Assembly: GCA_963575645.1 (NCBI GenBank)
Contig: OY754464.1
Location: 47,792,192-47,856,191 of the forward strand
Direction of reading: 5' to 3'
Source of the DNA: Xanthostigma xanthostigma
Taxonomy: Eukaryota; Arthropoda; Insecta; Raphidioptera; Raphidiidae
Length of the DNA: 64,000 nucleotides
The notes below the pieces were generated by a model, which saw only the letters and a program-made list of their open reading frames with translations, was not told the origin of the DNA and searched no databases. Below are positions 34,476 to 49,900 of the stretch, piece by piece (position 1 is the stretch's first letter; each line of letters begins with the position of its first letter). Both the position numbers and the translations under genes were made by a program.

Positions 34476-34508
34476 TCAAACGTGAACTTCAAATTGGAGG
34501 TTACGTGG
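34476..34508 (+). promoter_or_regulatory. Possible non-coding 5' exon of the KASH5-like gene (left end arbitrary)
   Basis: A strong donor, GTGG|GTAAGT, follows 34508 with no nearby coding frame. Acceptors at 34949 (AAAATAG) and 34975 (ACCCAG) lie just before the coding start at 34985. This fits a 5' untranslated exon splicing into the ATG exon. There is no direct evidence for transcription and the upstream limit is not visible. Confidence 0.3.
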
Positions 34509-34984
34509 GTAAGTACTTACTCTTTAAAATTTTGACTTCTAAAAAAATCATAAAATGTGTTATAATATATTGTCAACCTATATGAGAACGACTGTATACA
34601 TTAATACGAAACACATATTAATTAATCAGTTTCTGAAATCAATAATCTTCTTATGAAAAACAAAAAAAAAATAAATAAATAAAATGCACAAGGTAGTTTG
34701 TGATTTTTAATTGTTGAAAATATTTAATAATATATTATGTACCTACTCACTATGTGTATGTTTTTTTTCAAAACCAAAATATGGTACAATTTAAATTTAC
34801 AATTATAATAAACGAATTTTAAACAAATATCCTAACAATCGTAATTCTCTATGTGTTGACTAATGACTTGTGCGAGAGAGAGGTCATCAACATCAATTGT
34901 TGACTTGAGATATATTATTTCTAACAGAATATGTTTTAATCTAAAATAGGTAAGGCAACAACACAAGTTACCCAGGAAAACAAG

Positions 34985-37900
34985 ATGGAAACTGAAGCTG
35001 ATTCGGGTATGTTTAGTACCTACATAATTGTTTTTATCTATTTTAAAATTATGGCAGTTGGTTAAATTTGAAACGGTTGGGATTAGATAAGGCCAGCTCT
35101 TTCATAAACTCATTATTAACAGGGCCGAACTAACTTTGCCAACTTTAACAAACTTGCGGTCTAGATTGTTGACTTATGTAGAATCATTGTTTGCCTACAA
35201 ACACCAGAATGGAGTCCATGACCCTCTTCGAATTTATTTATGAACCCCAGCTTAGGATAGACATGTCTATTGTCTACTCCTAAAAACATTGTTGTTTTTT
35301 GAAGTAATAACCAAAAACTTATTGATCTTTTATATGAATCTGTAATGTCCACTGAGGGAAAAAATTATTTTTATGAATATAAGTATATTAGATTGGTAAT
35401 AAAAAAAGAGACCCAAAATCCACGTATTATACTAACACGCCCGATTGTTCGATGAAAAATAAAGTATTAATAAACAAAATAAAATAGTTAAAATGCGGCA
35501 TAGTAGTAAAGCGCCATATAAAAAGATATTCACAATTTTATTCATATTATACATAGCATATATAGCAGTTACAGCCATCTTCGCGCGTATAAACGATTTA
35601 TTTGTGAGACAGTTATAAAACTAAATACTAATTTCTCATTCAATTATGCTTAATAAAAAAGTAGGTAAGAAGTTTTTTGAGGTTTTTAAAACACAAATCA
35701 AAATTTAAGGTGCATGAGAAATTAATATTAGGTTTTATTGTTAGGCCGATAAGCCAATATCACACCATTTATATCGGCCGATACCGATATGATATCGGTA
35801 TCGGTCAATCTCTAATAGTTACTTTAGATGTCCGCTGTTACTTGTAGTCAAAGTTATCAAAACGAAGCTTAAAATCAGCGGCAAATAGTCTTTTTCGATA
35901 CATTGCATGAAAATACAACTATGTATAAGTATTGCATAAATTGATATGTTAGCGTTACATCGAAAAGTGAAACGTTGTATGTTTTCAATGGATCAATGTA
36001 TATCGAATATCCCTAGTTTAAACCATTGCCATAGTTAATAAAGTTACAAAAAGTTATTGTATCATGTATACACTATACATATAGCAACGAAACAATATGT
36101 TGATCGATGTTGACAGTTTGTGTGGCAGAGAATTTTTGTATGTAAATAAGTAATGTTTTTTTCGTTAACGAAATAATTTTAAAGTGTGACCAAAAAAAGT
36201 TAAGAACACGGTGTATTTTTTATATTATTTTAGAAATAATGAAAGAAGAAGTGGCGGCGCTTATTTTCGACATGTGCGATTCAGAAAAAAATGGTGTTGT
36301 TCAGAGTTCAAGTTTAATTGAGCAAATTCGAACATATTTCAACGAAATGTAAGTTCAAATTGACATTCATTCATTCTAAATATAAAACGTTTTACTCTGA
36401 CTCCACGTTGTTTTTGAATTAGGAATAAACTGGCTAATTCGACTTAAGCATTCTTTAAATTAAGTCTCATTAAAAACCGATAATTATATGTAGAATGTAG
36501 ATACAAGTTTTCCGCTTCGACTTCGTCCTAGTAGATTTTGGTAGGGCACTGAAATTGTCAAAAGTAATAAATTTCTTATACTTATAGGTATATCATTTTA
36601 CTGTAGATTTCTTATAGTTTAGCCATCGTACACCAATTTACCTTAGAAATCGTGTGCGTGGGATCTCTGACTTACTTTATATTTTTGCTCACTGCTTACC
36701 TTTTGTTGTAACTTAATAAATATATAGCCTATGTTACTCAGGAATAAGTAGACTTTTAACATATTTATACTTAATACTTCTGTATTGCTAGTTCCCCTTA
36801 AGTGGAAGTGTTGCCCACCAAGAGAGACAGCAACTGCATACTTCTATCTCAATTATTTATACTCGATTCTTTATGCGCAGGCGTTGCGACTGTAGTAGGG
36901 AAGTGGGCAAGTGCATGCTCCAGTCTCGGACATGCGCGTAACATTTGAGGTCTAAATGACGGAGACAGACGTATGTATGTTTGCATGGTTGGGACGTCAT
37001 CCTTTTCCAGACCCCTACTAGCAAAATAGAAGTATTAAGTATATGAGTTTTAAATATTTTTTTTAACCGACCAAGTAGTTCCTGAGATTATTCATGACAA
37101 ACAGACATAAGTGTATTCCAAGTAGCCAGCAAACGGACACGAAACTGTCGCCGTCATGCGCATGTAGCTAAAACGTGTTCTAAAATCATATATTTAATAG
37201 CCTCTATATTGCTAGCAAGGATCGGAAGAAAGACTTAAACACTACGGTGCAGACATTTATACGTCTGTCTCACTTATACTCTGAGTCTCATGCGCATGTC
37301 CGTGATGCGCGTCAGTTTGCAAATGGAACTAAGCTGTGAAAGGGAAGTGACTTGCTCTGTAGTCTATACCGTATCTTTAATAACTTCTATATTGCTAGTG
37401 ACCGTAAGTGGAAGCGTGGTCCATGAAGTGAGACGGCAAATTATTCTTTTTTATCTCTTTCTTTTTACTTTACCCGTTGTGCGCAACTGTCGCGTCTGTA
37501 GTGGATAGTGGGGTAATTAGTAAGTGCAATTGAGCAAGCCACCTCGTTTTCACAGCTTAGTTAGCTCCATGTGCAAACCGACACTGCAACTGACGCGCAT
37601 CCATTCACGGACATGTGCATAAGGCTCAGTGTATAATAAAAGAGACAGACGTATATGTCTGCACCGTGGTGTTTAAGTCTTTCTCCCGATCTTTGCGAGC
37701 AATATATAGGCCATAGGGTATTAAATATATGCTATAGCCTATACTTACTAATTGCCCTACTACAGACACGACACTTGTGCACAACGGGTCAAGTAAAAAG
37801 AAAGAGATAGAAAACAGTAATTTGCTGTCTCACTTATGGGCCACGCTTCCACTTACGGCCACTAGTAATATAGAAGTTATTAAATATATGTCCAAAACCC

Positions 37901-40900
37901 TTAGAGGAAATATCTATGTCCAAAATTGATATTAGTATGTTCTCTGGCTGCTTGGAACATACCTATAGAAACTTCTGTTCTTTGTAATATGTAGTACCTA
38001 TTGATTGATATCTATATAAAATTTTAATCTTAGATCCGAACTCGATGTTCTTAGAAATATGTTGGATCCTAAGGGGATAGACGTGGCAATTACAAGGGAC
38101 TCATTTTCCGAAAATTTTAAATTATGGATACATAGACAAAATCAAAATGATCTGGATAGTTCTGCAAATTCATCAAAATCTCCAAAAAATTCTCAAAGGT
38201 AATGATAAACTTTGAAATCGATAAAACTGTCGTAATAGTATAATTTTCGCTGCAGTAAAGAAAAAATAAAAGACTCGGGTCACAGTGCCAAAACCCTGCC
38301 GACAATATAGTGTATTTGCTATTTGCTAATACAGACATTACGGTTTTATTATGTTAACTAAATTTGTGTTCAGACAAAATACAAAATTTAAACCCATAAA
38401 TCATAATACATCGCCTAAATATTTTTTAAATTGCAATATTATTGTCAGTTCAACATCTGCACCAAGTTAAATACACCCGTCAGTTAGTAAATCCGTATTC
38501 TCAAACTAGTGTTTTCATTAAATTTGTAAGTTTGGTTCTGTCGAATCGATTTTATTAAAATTTTAGCAGCATGTCTTATTCCTTAGTAAAAAGTTAGATT
38601 TCAATTTTGGAACGTTTCTGATAATTTTTTCTGTATTTTTGGGCTCTCAAAGATTTTTCAAGCCCTAAAAGTTAAAACCACCATTAAATAGGCTCGATTG
38701 AACCAATTTTAAAAAGGTTTCGTTTAATGGTGGAATTCAACATGTAGACCAAATTTTATTGAATTAAATTGATTGTTTTTTTTTCGAGAGTTATCATGTA
38801 GTCGCGTCAATGAAGCAAAAACAGTTCCGATTTTTATGATTTTTTTTTTAATTTAGTTTTTTTATATTATTGAAAATCAGAAACATTTTGGGGCGGGGAA
38901 CGAATTATTTATATTGTTTAAGGGGCTAGGGGCAGTCAGACATGAAAAATTAAAAAAAAAACATTTTTTTGACAAAATTCAATTTACTTTATAAAGCTAA
39001 TAATATTTCAACTTGACTTCACTAAATTTTCAAATAAAAGAAAAATAATTTTGGACAAAGTTATAGCCATCTTATGAACTCCTCTCACAAGTAGGTAATG
39101 CTTTGCGGTGACCATCATAACTTTGTGCTGGTTCATCCAAAATCGATAAACAAAGAAAAGTCTTTAGCTTAATAGTAAATCTAGGACTTAATCGAAGATT
39201 TTTTTTGAAAATTAATAAAATTGCGGCATCTAAAAGCGTACACCCAAATTTGCAAGGACAGATTGTTATAAAAGCCGAAGTTTTCAACCAAAACAAAAAT
39301 CCTTTGATCAAGTCCTTGTTTTTTATGCCTTCAATAGGCTGTAAAAATTTCATTTAAATCCATCAAGTGGTTCTTTAATTTCAGTGGTCACAGACTTTTC
39401 AAAATCCTGACTATCCCTAACCCCTTAAATAATATCTATTAGTCCAGTGAATAAAGAAGTTGTAGAGTGCGTGAGCAGGTCACTAAGCGATTTCTTCAGA
39501 AACTTGTTCAGGGTCCTTAGGGTGTAAATATACCAAAAGTCCTGACGTTTAGGAGGTGTGCCGGAGGGAGGGAAGCAACAAGAAGGTACCACTTTTGGGG
39601 TTTCAGCTTAGGACTCAAAAACGGTACGTCGCATGGGAAAAAAATCTTATGTCAAATTAAAGCTCATAAAATTTTATGCAGCTTTTGTTCTATACACTTT
39701 TTTCAAATACTCAACCGTTCTGGAGCTACACGCCCCAGAAAAGTGAAAGCTTTCGAAAAAAAAACTTTTACCATATATTTTTCATCAAACATTCCTTCAT
39801 GTCGTCTTAACTATTCATCTGAAAAAAAATTTATAAAGATGGAGTTGTAAAGAATTTAATTACCTTCAAGAATATATATACTTTAATATATTCAGTGGGT
39901 TGCGTCGTAGCTGGGACCTACTTATTCCAAAACCTGCATTTTGGAAGAAAGACAAACAAACAAATATCAAAATTGACAGAGGTTAATGGGTGAACATTTA
40001 TTGTTAATTGATGGGCCCATTTAACGAATATAGAGGGAACATCCACCCAAAGATTCTGGCAACGTTGATATGTTAGAAAAGAAATGAAAACAACCACTAC
40101 AAAGTATAAAACAAAGTCGCTGTCTGCGTCTGCCTGTTTCTCCGCTTACTTCTTCTAAACCAGGTTCCGAATTTTGAAACGGTTTTCACTAATAGAAAGA
40201 GCGATAAACGAGGAAGGTTTTTCAATTAACTGTATAAAAATGCCTAAGGACCGATTTTATAGACAGTCAAATTTTCAATGAGAGCATGAATTGTAAAATT
40301 CATTTTTTTTCCCTAAAATTCAATGCTTTTTATATTTTTTCTATCAATTTTAAGTTTATGACATTCACAATTTGATTTTTTTTTATAAACTTAACATGAC
40401 AGAGGTAGATAATATTAGAATTTGACTGCTGTCATTGGCAAGAAATGCTTAGGGCATCAAGGAGTCTTAATCCTGCACTGTATATAGCAAATACACTAAC
40501 AGTGCCCGTTCGTTGCATCACTTATTGCATGTCAACTGCAGCTATTTATGACACGTCCACTGGAGAGCTTTGAAAATAATGGTGAAAAAAATTTGGGGTA
40601 CACCTATGTACCTGGTCGAGTTAATACATTTTTAATAATTAATCACATATTATCGAATTATGTATGTAATGTATTGAATAATCGTTATAATATGATGAAT
40701 GCTCTACAGGGCCGATATAATGTAATGATTTTGACACTTTTAGGAAAAGTGTATCGCCTTTGGCACATGATTTGAATAGTTCGGAGCCTTTACTAAGAGA
40801 GTCGGCTCCCAAAAGAGCACTGAAGCAGCAAGTACCACAAAAAAAAATTAGACAGCAGCTTCAGTTTTGTACACCATATAAAAAAAGAGAAGGATATTCA

Positions 40901-43900
40901 GGTGATTTCTTGGATGTTTCAAATGACTCCATTATTAGTTCTAATAACAATGATGCTACAATAGGTAAGGAACTATTTATCTATTTTAAACCTAACTACC
41001 TATAGCTGTCATTAATCATTATAAATTCAAAATGACGGAACCCAGTTATGGTGAACGGATTTGAATGAATTTTTTTAACATCCCGCTTTAAAAAAAAAAA
41101 AAAAAATTTTTTTTCAAAAATCGGGAAGTTATTGGTTTCACCCCGATTTTCGAAAATCGAGTTTTCGCCAGATCTCGACGTTTTGAGGTCCTAGGAAGCT
41201 ATTGAAACTATTTTGGCGATGATGTCCGTAGAGCTGTATGTGTGTGTGTGTGGGGGGGTGTGTGTGTGTGGGGGGGTGTGTGTGTGTGTGTGTGTATGTT
41301 TGTAAACCTTTTATATCTTTTGAACGGAGTGTCCGACTGAAACGCGGTTTGCGGCATCTGACGTGATCTTGGTGAACTTAGACTTTCTGAAAATTTGAAA
41401 CGATTCGGCCCAAAAAAATTTGAGAAATCTTAAAAAAACAAGTTTCAAAAATTTTTAAAAATTTGTTTTTGTAAAATATTTTCTAAACTACTAACCCGAT
41501 TTATTCCAAAATCTAATCAGCTCTTCTCCTTAACAAACTGCGTCGATTTCTGCAAACCGCATCAAAATCGGTTCATTTGTTCACGAGATACCGTGAACGA
41601 AAAAATCGTAAAAAAGTGTTTTTTTAAAATGACTCTTAAAATTGTTATCAGATCGATTTTTTTGTAATAAATTACTTTCTTAGGCTAAAAAAACTGCGTC
41701 GATCGCCGCAAACCAGATCAAAATTGGTTCATTTTTTCATGAGATAACGTGAACGAAAAATTAGGAAAAAAGTAATTTTTTATAATTACTCGTAAAATTC
41801 TTATCAAACCGATTTTTTTGTAATGATTTACTTTCTTAGGTTAAAAAAACTGCGTCTATCGCTGCAAACCGCATCAAAATCGGCTTATTTGTTCATGAGA
41901 TATCGTGAACGAAAATTTCGTAACAGTGTTTTTTTTTGAGCTCGAAGAGCTAAAAAATATACTTCTTGCTATATTTTATATATTTTTGAGCGTTTTGAAC
42001 TCGAAAATAGCGGGAAGTTACAGGGATGGCCTGCAGGGTCAAACTTCTTTTCAAATTTTTTTTATTGGATTACTTATGCCATAAACTAAAAAGTTTACCC
42101 ATTTAAAATTGCCGCAATTTTGGAAATCCATAAAGAAGGAGGGTCAATAGGACCGGTTTTTTGATCCGCTTTATTTTTGAGCAAACAAATTGGTTTTTTT
42201 CTTTTTAATATCTACTAACAATAATAAGTCAATTTTACATAAACTGACCACCCTCAAGTCTCCCTAGTATCCCTGACATGGGTTAAAGGGGGTGATTTTA
42301 CTATTAATTTGTGCGCGGTGCACATAAATACAAAAATATTTAAACTTGATCAGTAGATTGGGCCAGGGTATCTTAGGGATCTTGGGGTGGCTGATTCCGA
42401 ATCTGAGGTCCGTTGACCTCTATCACATCCGGTTCAAGGTCATTTAAAGGTCACGTTGAGAAAAAGTTTATACATAAATACAAAATATATTATTTATATA
42501 CCGGTCACATTCGTGGTAAATCTGGTGTTTCCATTTCATTGGATAAGACTTACTTTTTTTTAGAATCACTTGAAGAAAAAATTAACGATTATCATTATGA
42601 AAATGTGAAATTCTCTGTTGAAATAACTGAACTGCAGCTTCAATTAGCGATATCAGAAGAAACTAATACCAAATTACAGAAAGATTTAGATCAAGCTCTT
42701 CACAAACTTCAATTGTAAGTAATGCAGCTAACTGAAATACCTATATACATATTATTTTTTGTAATACGTTCACTGAAAGTGATGCGTTTCATACGTGTTT
42801 TCGAAGACGAAAGTTAACAATATTATTGTAGAAGTCGAATATTCGCAGACTGAAAGTAAAGTGTTTTCGTCTTTTGGGACTTGAGCAATGCTTGAAACCG
42901 TCATCCTATGCAATGATTGTAAAACTACTTCCGCCAAATCCACAATGTCGATTTATTTACAGTGATGTTTTATAGTTGACTGCAAAATTATGTGTATAAT
43001 GCCTTGTTGAAATTTCAATGCATTTGTTACAAAAATTGGCTAATGCGACTCGTGCGATTGTTATTTTAATGGGGAAAATAGTATATATCACCACAAGGGT
43101 TGAAAGTTTGATATTGATATATTATACTGTATACTATTTTTCTTCATACCTCGATTGTAAGGACGCTTATTAAATACATTACTTATTATTTACATAAAAA
43201 CACAGATAAATTCCAAGCCAACAGCTTTGAGGTTATACGTAAAAACACGAATGGCAGCTTTTCGCGACTATTAGCTAAAGTGTAATAAGGTTGCTATGGA
43301 AACGACTTCTAAACAACAGTTGATAGGTTTTTTTTTCATTGTCGCTCGAACGTACGTACTACCCGCATCAGTGCGTGTAATCCCACCAATGCGTAAATGT
43401 TAGACTTTCTGTCTTACAGTTGATGCTGAAAGTATATACACTTTCGATCGAAGTGTGAAGAAAATTAGATTTTCACTTCGGAAAAATTCTCCCCTACATT
43501 ATTCCTTGTGAAACGTGTTTGGGAAGGTGTGTAGAACAAAATATCAAAATGCCACCGCGATTTTTCCTGCAAAATTTTTTATTAAACAATCTAAGCGCAA
43601 AAATATGGTTTTTAATTAATAACTTTTGAAATAAATTTTTTAGAAAAAAATGAATAGCGCCATTGGAAAAAACGAAAAATTCCACGAAGGAAACATGTGT
43701 AACATGTATTTTTCACATGAAATTCGAGCTAGCAGAAATTTGTTAACTAAGATCACATTGGAATAGTCTTGAGGGAGCGCGCGCGCTGTACAAAAATGGC
43801 TGTAACTTTTGACTGGGACAAGCAAATGATATGAAATCAATTGCAGATGAAAAAGTATCATTTTCTTGAAGTATTACGTGTGTTCCAAATTTTTTTAAGT

Positions 43901-46900
43901 AGGTACTTTAACAATTATATATAATATGTAGCTCTACATTGGAATACTGCGTAGGTTTTCAATTATTTGACAAAATTCGATGAACTAACAATTTGCCGAA
44001 AAAACTGAAGGTGGCATTTTTGTTAACAAAATTTGGAGGATAATAAAAATATGTAGGGGAAAATTATTCCGAAGATAAGGCCTGCTTTCGGTTAATTTCA
44101 CTCCACTAATTGTCACCATTGCTTTGTTTGGGCGGCAAAACTCACACTCGTCACAAACGTCAATATTCTGGCTCTGTCCTTTTAAGGTTGTTCGATCGGT
44201 GCGTTGTGAGTCATAATAAAATCTAATTTTTTTTTGTTACTAAAACGAAAAATATGAACATGTAAATTATTAACTTAAATTTAGATGTTACTTAAGACCA
44301 CTTATAATCAAATTTATTTATTTATTAATTAACAATAATAAAACAATTCTTCAATAAATAAAATTATCGACCAATTTTTCAGCGATAATGCGAAAACAAT
44401 CATTTAGAATATAGAAACTGACCAATTTATAACAAATGAAATCTGACAAATTTATTAACAAAAATTGTCAGCCAGACAAATTTTTTCAAAAATGGTACAT
44501 TATTTACTACAAATTGTATAAATTTCAAGCAGGTGTTTTGGAAAAAAAATCATGTTTTCAAAAATTCATAAAAAATAACAATTAACAAATTTTTACTAGT
44601 CTGGCGAGCGTAACATGTTTCTTACATGTTTTTCAGCCATTTTCACTTTATAATTTTGAGGTGTTCGTAGGGGTAACTTTTTCTGTCATGGGAGCTTGGA
44701 CTATTATATACCTAAACATTCCAAAATTCTTTTTGAGCTTATTTGAAATCAGAATAAAGTCATTTAACCATTAATATAACATTAAACAACTGTTTTGTTT
44801 TTGTTTCATGTTTAGACTTGGTGTGCTCATTATGTAGGTTTCTCTCTAAAAATCGTTTCTCTCTTGCAAATTGCTGTAAAAAACGTGTTAGCGGTTACTG
44901 TCCACAAACTTATGACACGCGCATTTGCGTAAAAGCGTTCGCATGCAAATGCGCATGCGTCGTCAGTTTGCCGACGGTTTGGGATCATAATGCGAACAAA
45001 GCTATTGACTCAATATAATTCACAATATGTGACAGAACTTGTACCAATTTAATAGTTTGCTATATAATGGTAAAAAAATTAGATATGTGTTAAATAATAA
45101 TTATATGAAAAACATTTGTATAACTGTAAATTTGGAATTTAAAAGAGATAGTCCGAACACAGTGGGTGCGACAAAGAAGGGTGATGTGAAACCACTCGTG
45201 AAATGTTTTTTTGTTTTCGAATTGTCAGCCCTAGGTATTATTTGCACTTTGAACCATTTTTAGAGGGAGAGACAATGAGTGCATCATGCAATATCTTCAC
45301 CATGACTTGAAACAATGTAAAAATGCGAGATACGGGTCCTGCATCCCATCCCTTGATATGCTTTCGTTAAGTAAAATCATAACGATTATAAATTAAATTT
45401 TAGAAAACAACAGCATTACGATGAGATACAGAAAAATGTTGATGCACTTAGAGAGGCAGGAAATAATAAAAAACAAGAAATTGAAAAACTAGAGGCGTAT
45501 ACGGTGAAATTGCGAAAAGAAAACAAAAAACTTTCTGATAAAGTTAATGAAATCACATCTGAGGTATTTTTATCAAAAATTGAAAGTATAGCGTATTTAA
45601 GTTGTACGGGTGAGTCGTGTTTGTGCAATATCACCATTCAGCAACAAGTTACATGCATATAAATTTCACTTTAACTTCGCGCAAAGGGTGCATGCGCCCA
45701 TTTTTCCTAATGACGTTAGTAGTCAAGCGTCCTATTAATATCTGTTAAATATGCGCCGAGTACTCATTTATTACTCGGTACTCAACAACTTTTTAGTACT
45801 CGTACTCGTCTGAATAACTTGATTTAAGTGATGAGTTTTCGGCTAAGGCATTGTGGTGTAAAATTTTTTTTATTGTACATTTCAATGTCTTCAATTTCGT
45901 AATAATATCTCCAGGATTGCGATTTCTTGCGCCCATTCATTTTTCGAACAATCGCTCTAAACAGTAAACACAATCTTACCAGTAAATTTCAGTTTTTTTT
46001 TTTTTCACTAAAAAAACAGTTTTTTAAATGATTTAGCGCGTCCGTGTATAATTAGTAAGCCAGATAACAAGTGACTGACGAGGAATCTCTGTCAGGGATG
46101 CGGACGAGGAGGCACCGTTTGCTCGTCAGCCGCACATCGCGATCGTGTATAAACGTGCTTTCGCGCCCCAAGCCTACATAAACTGAGCCGAGTAATTCGG
46201 CAGGGTACTCGGCTCGGTAAACATAAAAAACCGAGTTACACTCGGTATAACTTGCATTTGACGCGTCTCGAATATCTTTCGATATATTTGACTCACTCGC
46301 ACAGCTATACTGTCGCGCAGTTGTTTAGATATTGGTTTTATTGTAGAAACAAAATTTAACTGAGTGTTTTGAGGAAACTAGAGGCAAGGTCGTAGAGTTA
46401 AGCAAGAAGCTAGTAACAGCACGTGATTTAGAGAAGGAGCTTAATATAACACTGGCTGAACATCGAACAGCGCTCGAAGACATTACAGCCAAATACAAGG
46501 AACTAGAACAAAAAATAGAAGACTATGTTAATATTATAGAGGTTTGTTTTCAGATTTGTCTTTGCCTGTATGGTCAGTTATCGTTTTCAAAAAATTTAAT
46601 ACGCATAAATTGAACAAAAAAAATTATTTTTTTACTTTCCCATATGTAAAATATCAGAGTTGCAGACGATAATTTTTGCAACGTTTCGTAGATTGTTTGT
46701 CTACTTCTTCAGGCATGTTTATAGGTTAGCATCATTGTCTGAAGAAGTAGACAAACAATTTTCAAGTTCATGTTTCCATTATTCTACTATTCGTTTATTA
46801 TATGGGCGATATTAATTCTAAAATATTTGGAAAAAGTTTCTAGATATAAGATGTTAAATACATAAGCAGTTTAAAACAAATATCGTTTCAACTGATCGAC

Positions 46901-49900
46901 TATTTTTCGAGCAAAATCGATTTAAAATTCTACAATGCTTTTCTTATGGGGAAATACTTATGTGTAGATACAATCTAAGGTCATTGTTAATTTAGATTTT
47001 TTGACAATGCTTTCTGCAATTCAGCAAAAGATTCGAAGATAAAATATTTAAGTACGAGCACGGTACTAAAAAAAAACTTGATTCTTTTTTTATGTGAAGT
47101 TTAAATACGTCTAAACAAATTCTGAAAATTTGAGGGGGGTTAACCGATTATTTAAATAAATAATTTACTTTAAAAGTAAGCCAAAGCGACGGATCCGCGA
47201 CATGTTTTAATAATTTTCATCCAAATTTGTTGAAGAAAATGAAAAAAAAATATCTAATTGTTATTATTAAAATAATAATTACTATTATTAAAATTAAAAA
47301 AATAAATAACCATAGTGCCCGACTAGATTAAAAGATATTTAATAAAAAAAGATCAGCTTTCCCGGAAAATTAGCTTGCGTTTGGTTTGCAGTATTGCTGG
47401 TTTGTTTCAGAGATAATAAACGCAAGCTAATTTTCCTGAAAAGCTGATCGTTTTTATTAAATATCTTTGAATCTATTCGGGAACCACGGTTTATTTGGGT
47501 GAATTAACCCTCCTTAAATTTTCAGAATTTGTTTAGGCGTATTTAAAATTCATATAAAAAAATAATCAACCCTTTTTTCTTTGATACCGTGCTCGTACTT
47601 CCTTAATTATTATAAAAAAATAATTTAAAAAAATTAATTAACTATTAATAAAAAAATTAATTTGCCAATGTAATATTAACAAATTAATTTTTTTATTCGA
47701 AAAAATTACAGCTTATTTAGGGCATACAAAGGTAAGTCTCCTGAAAATTTCATGAAAAGAGAATCATTTTTGCAGGAGAAAAAAATTAAAAACGAAAAAC
47801 ACGGTTTTTTCGATATTTCTCTGAATCTTTGAGGTTATGTGCAAAAATTATATTCATAAAAGTTGTAGATCCTTTTAATACCTACAACATTGCCATACGA
47901 CATTTTTTGATTGGAAGTCAACTTTCGCCGGGAATAACGAAAAACCGCGTTTGGCCCCTAAAACACGCCCCCCGGCCCTTTACGCATTTGAATTTTTGAT
48001 TTCTGTATTTCTGACGGCAGTTTCTTCCCTTCCTCATCATTTTGTCCCTTTTTCACTTGATTTTGGGCTAACTCTGCACTGGTCTACTAAGATACAAAAC
48101 ATCCTAGAAACCAGATATATCCAAGCTCTGTGAACAATATAGGGGGAAGTTTCATACAAAAACTAAGTTTTTGGTTAATTTACGCGTTTTCAAGTTCTCT
48201 GAACTCAAATAAGTGGTTTTTAAAACGCCTGTTACTGCACCTAGGCCCCAAATCACTGGATCGATTTAGCTCAAATTTTGCATACGTGTTTGTTACACTT
48301 TGAGGCAATATTTAAAATAACCTTTTTCACGTTGGCACAGCATTTGCAAAATGAGAACAAAATGTTGCAAGACGATAAAAATTATTATTCGTTCGAAGAT
48401 ATCTACAAAGACATAAATGAATTTTCACCAATAATTGAGGAAAATACTTCTATTTCTGAAGATTTAACTCATTTCGATTCTATAAGAGAAAAAATACACA
48501 AGATGTACCCGATGCTACAAAATCCACTGAGTCCAATAGCCGAAATTTCTAACGGATCATTAGTATTTAGCAGCACACCAGACTTCAATAAAAGAATGAA
48601 ATCATCAATTATTTCCATGACGTCAGCTAGGAAAGGTGACAAATTTCACTTTGTTACGTCACAACTCTTGCAATGTTTGATTTATAAATTTTGCGTTATA
48701 AGACCGGCCTCATCTACGTGTTCTTTCCCATTTTTTTTATAATTTACGTTTATTTTTTTCCAGATGGGCAATATTTACCTGTAGCAGATAATTCATTAAC
48801 TTCTTTAAATTTATTGATATCGCCACATAATCATACAAATTCACGCACAGAAGTAGTTGAAACCAGAAATGTTACCGATGAAACCAGAAATATAACATCG
48901 CAACATAATCACACATATTCACTCACAGAAGTAGATAAAGCAATAAATATTATCGATGAAGCCAGGAATATTATCGATACCAGAGCTGGCTCAACACAAG
49001 CGAAAGAGGCATGTATATTTAGATTGACAAATTTGGAAAAATCCAGTAATAATTATTTAGTTTGCAGTCTTTGGGCCAATACTGGGGCTTTTTAGTGGTA
49101 GGTGGGAGGGGCCAGATACAGAAGCAATTAAATATTCATTTAGTATATTTGTGACGTAATGTTTGAATTTGTATGTATTTGTGCATGTAAACATTATGAT
49201 GTCACAAGGTTAGTTGTACAGGTTGCCTCGTTCCATTGGGTACTAGTGGGTCGATGACGTCATCCGGAGGACCTATCAATTGATTGCGTGACAACGGCTA
49301 TTTATAAACTATGGTAGTATTTCAGAAATGTCACAAGCGTTCCGAACCTTTCTACGCATCATCGGAACTTTATTTAAAATTAATTTTTAATTAAATGTAA
49401 CTTTTCAATTATAAAAAATAGTTTTGCTATAAAACGTGTGTGACTTTTCCATTTATGCCGAAAAAATTCATTAAAAAAACTTACTGATTGCGTGGAACGT
49501 TAAAAAGAAAGGGGGATTAATATGTTCACATGATTTATGAAACATTAAAAATCAGTAATTTATTTTATTTATTTGCATTCAGAGTAATTTCCAAACGTGC
49601 CAAGAACTTTCGACCGAACTCGCCGAAATCAGTAATCAGTAAGTATTAAACGAGGAAGTATATGTTAATAATTTGTGTCTAGGAAGTAATGAACAGTATT
49701 ATTGACGAGTAAATATAATAGTTCATGTTTGATTGAGATGGCAAATGAACAATAATATTAATAACACACTTTTACCAGTAATTTCAGTTTTTGAATCTTC
49801 AATATTTTTTTCTCGATCACATGATCCTTCGCCATGTTCTCGAGGATACAGTTCAGAAATGTTCACTGTGAATGCTACTGCTGTATTGCACTACCACACA

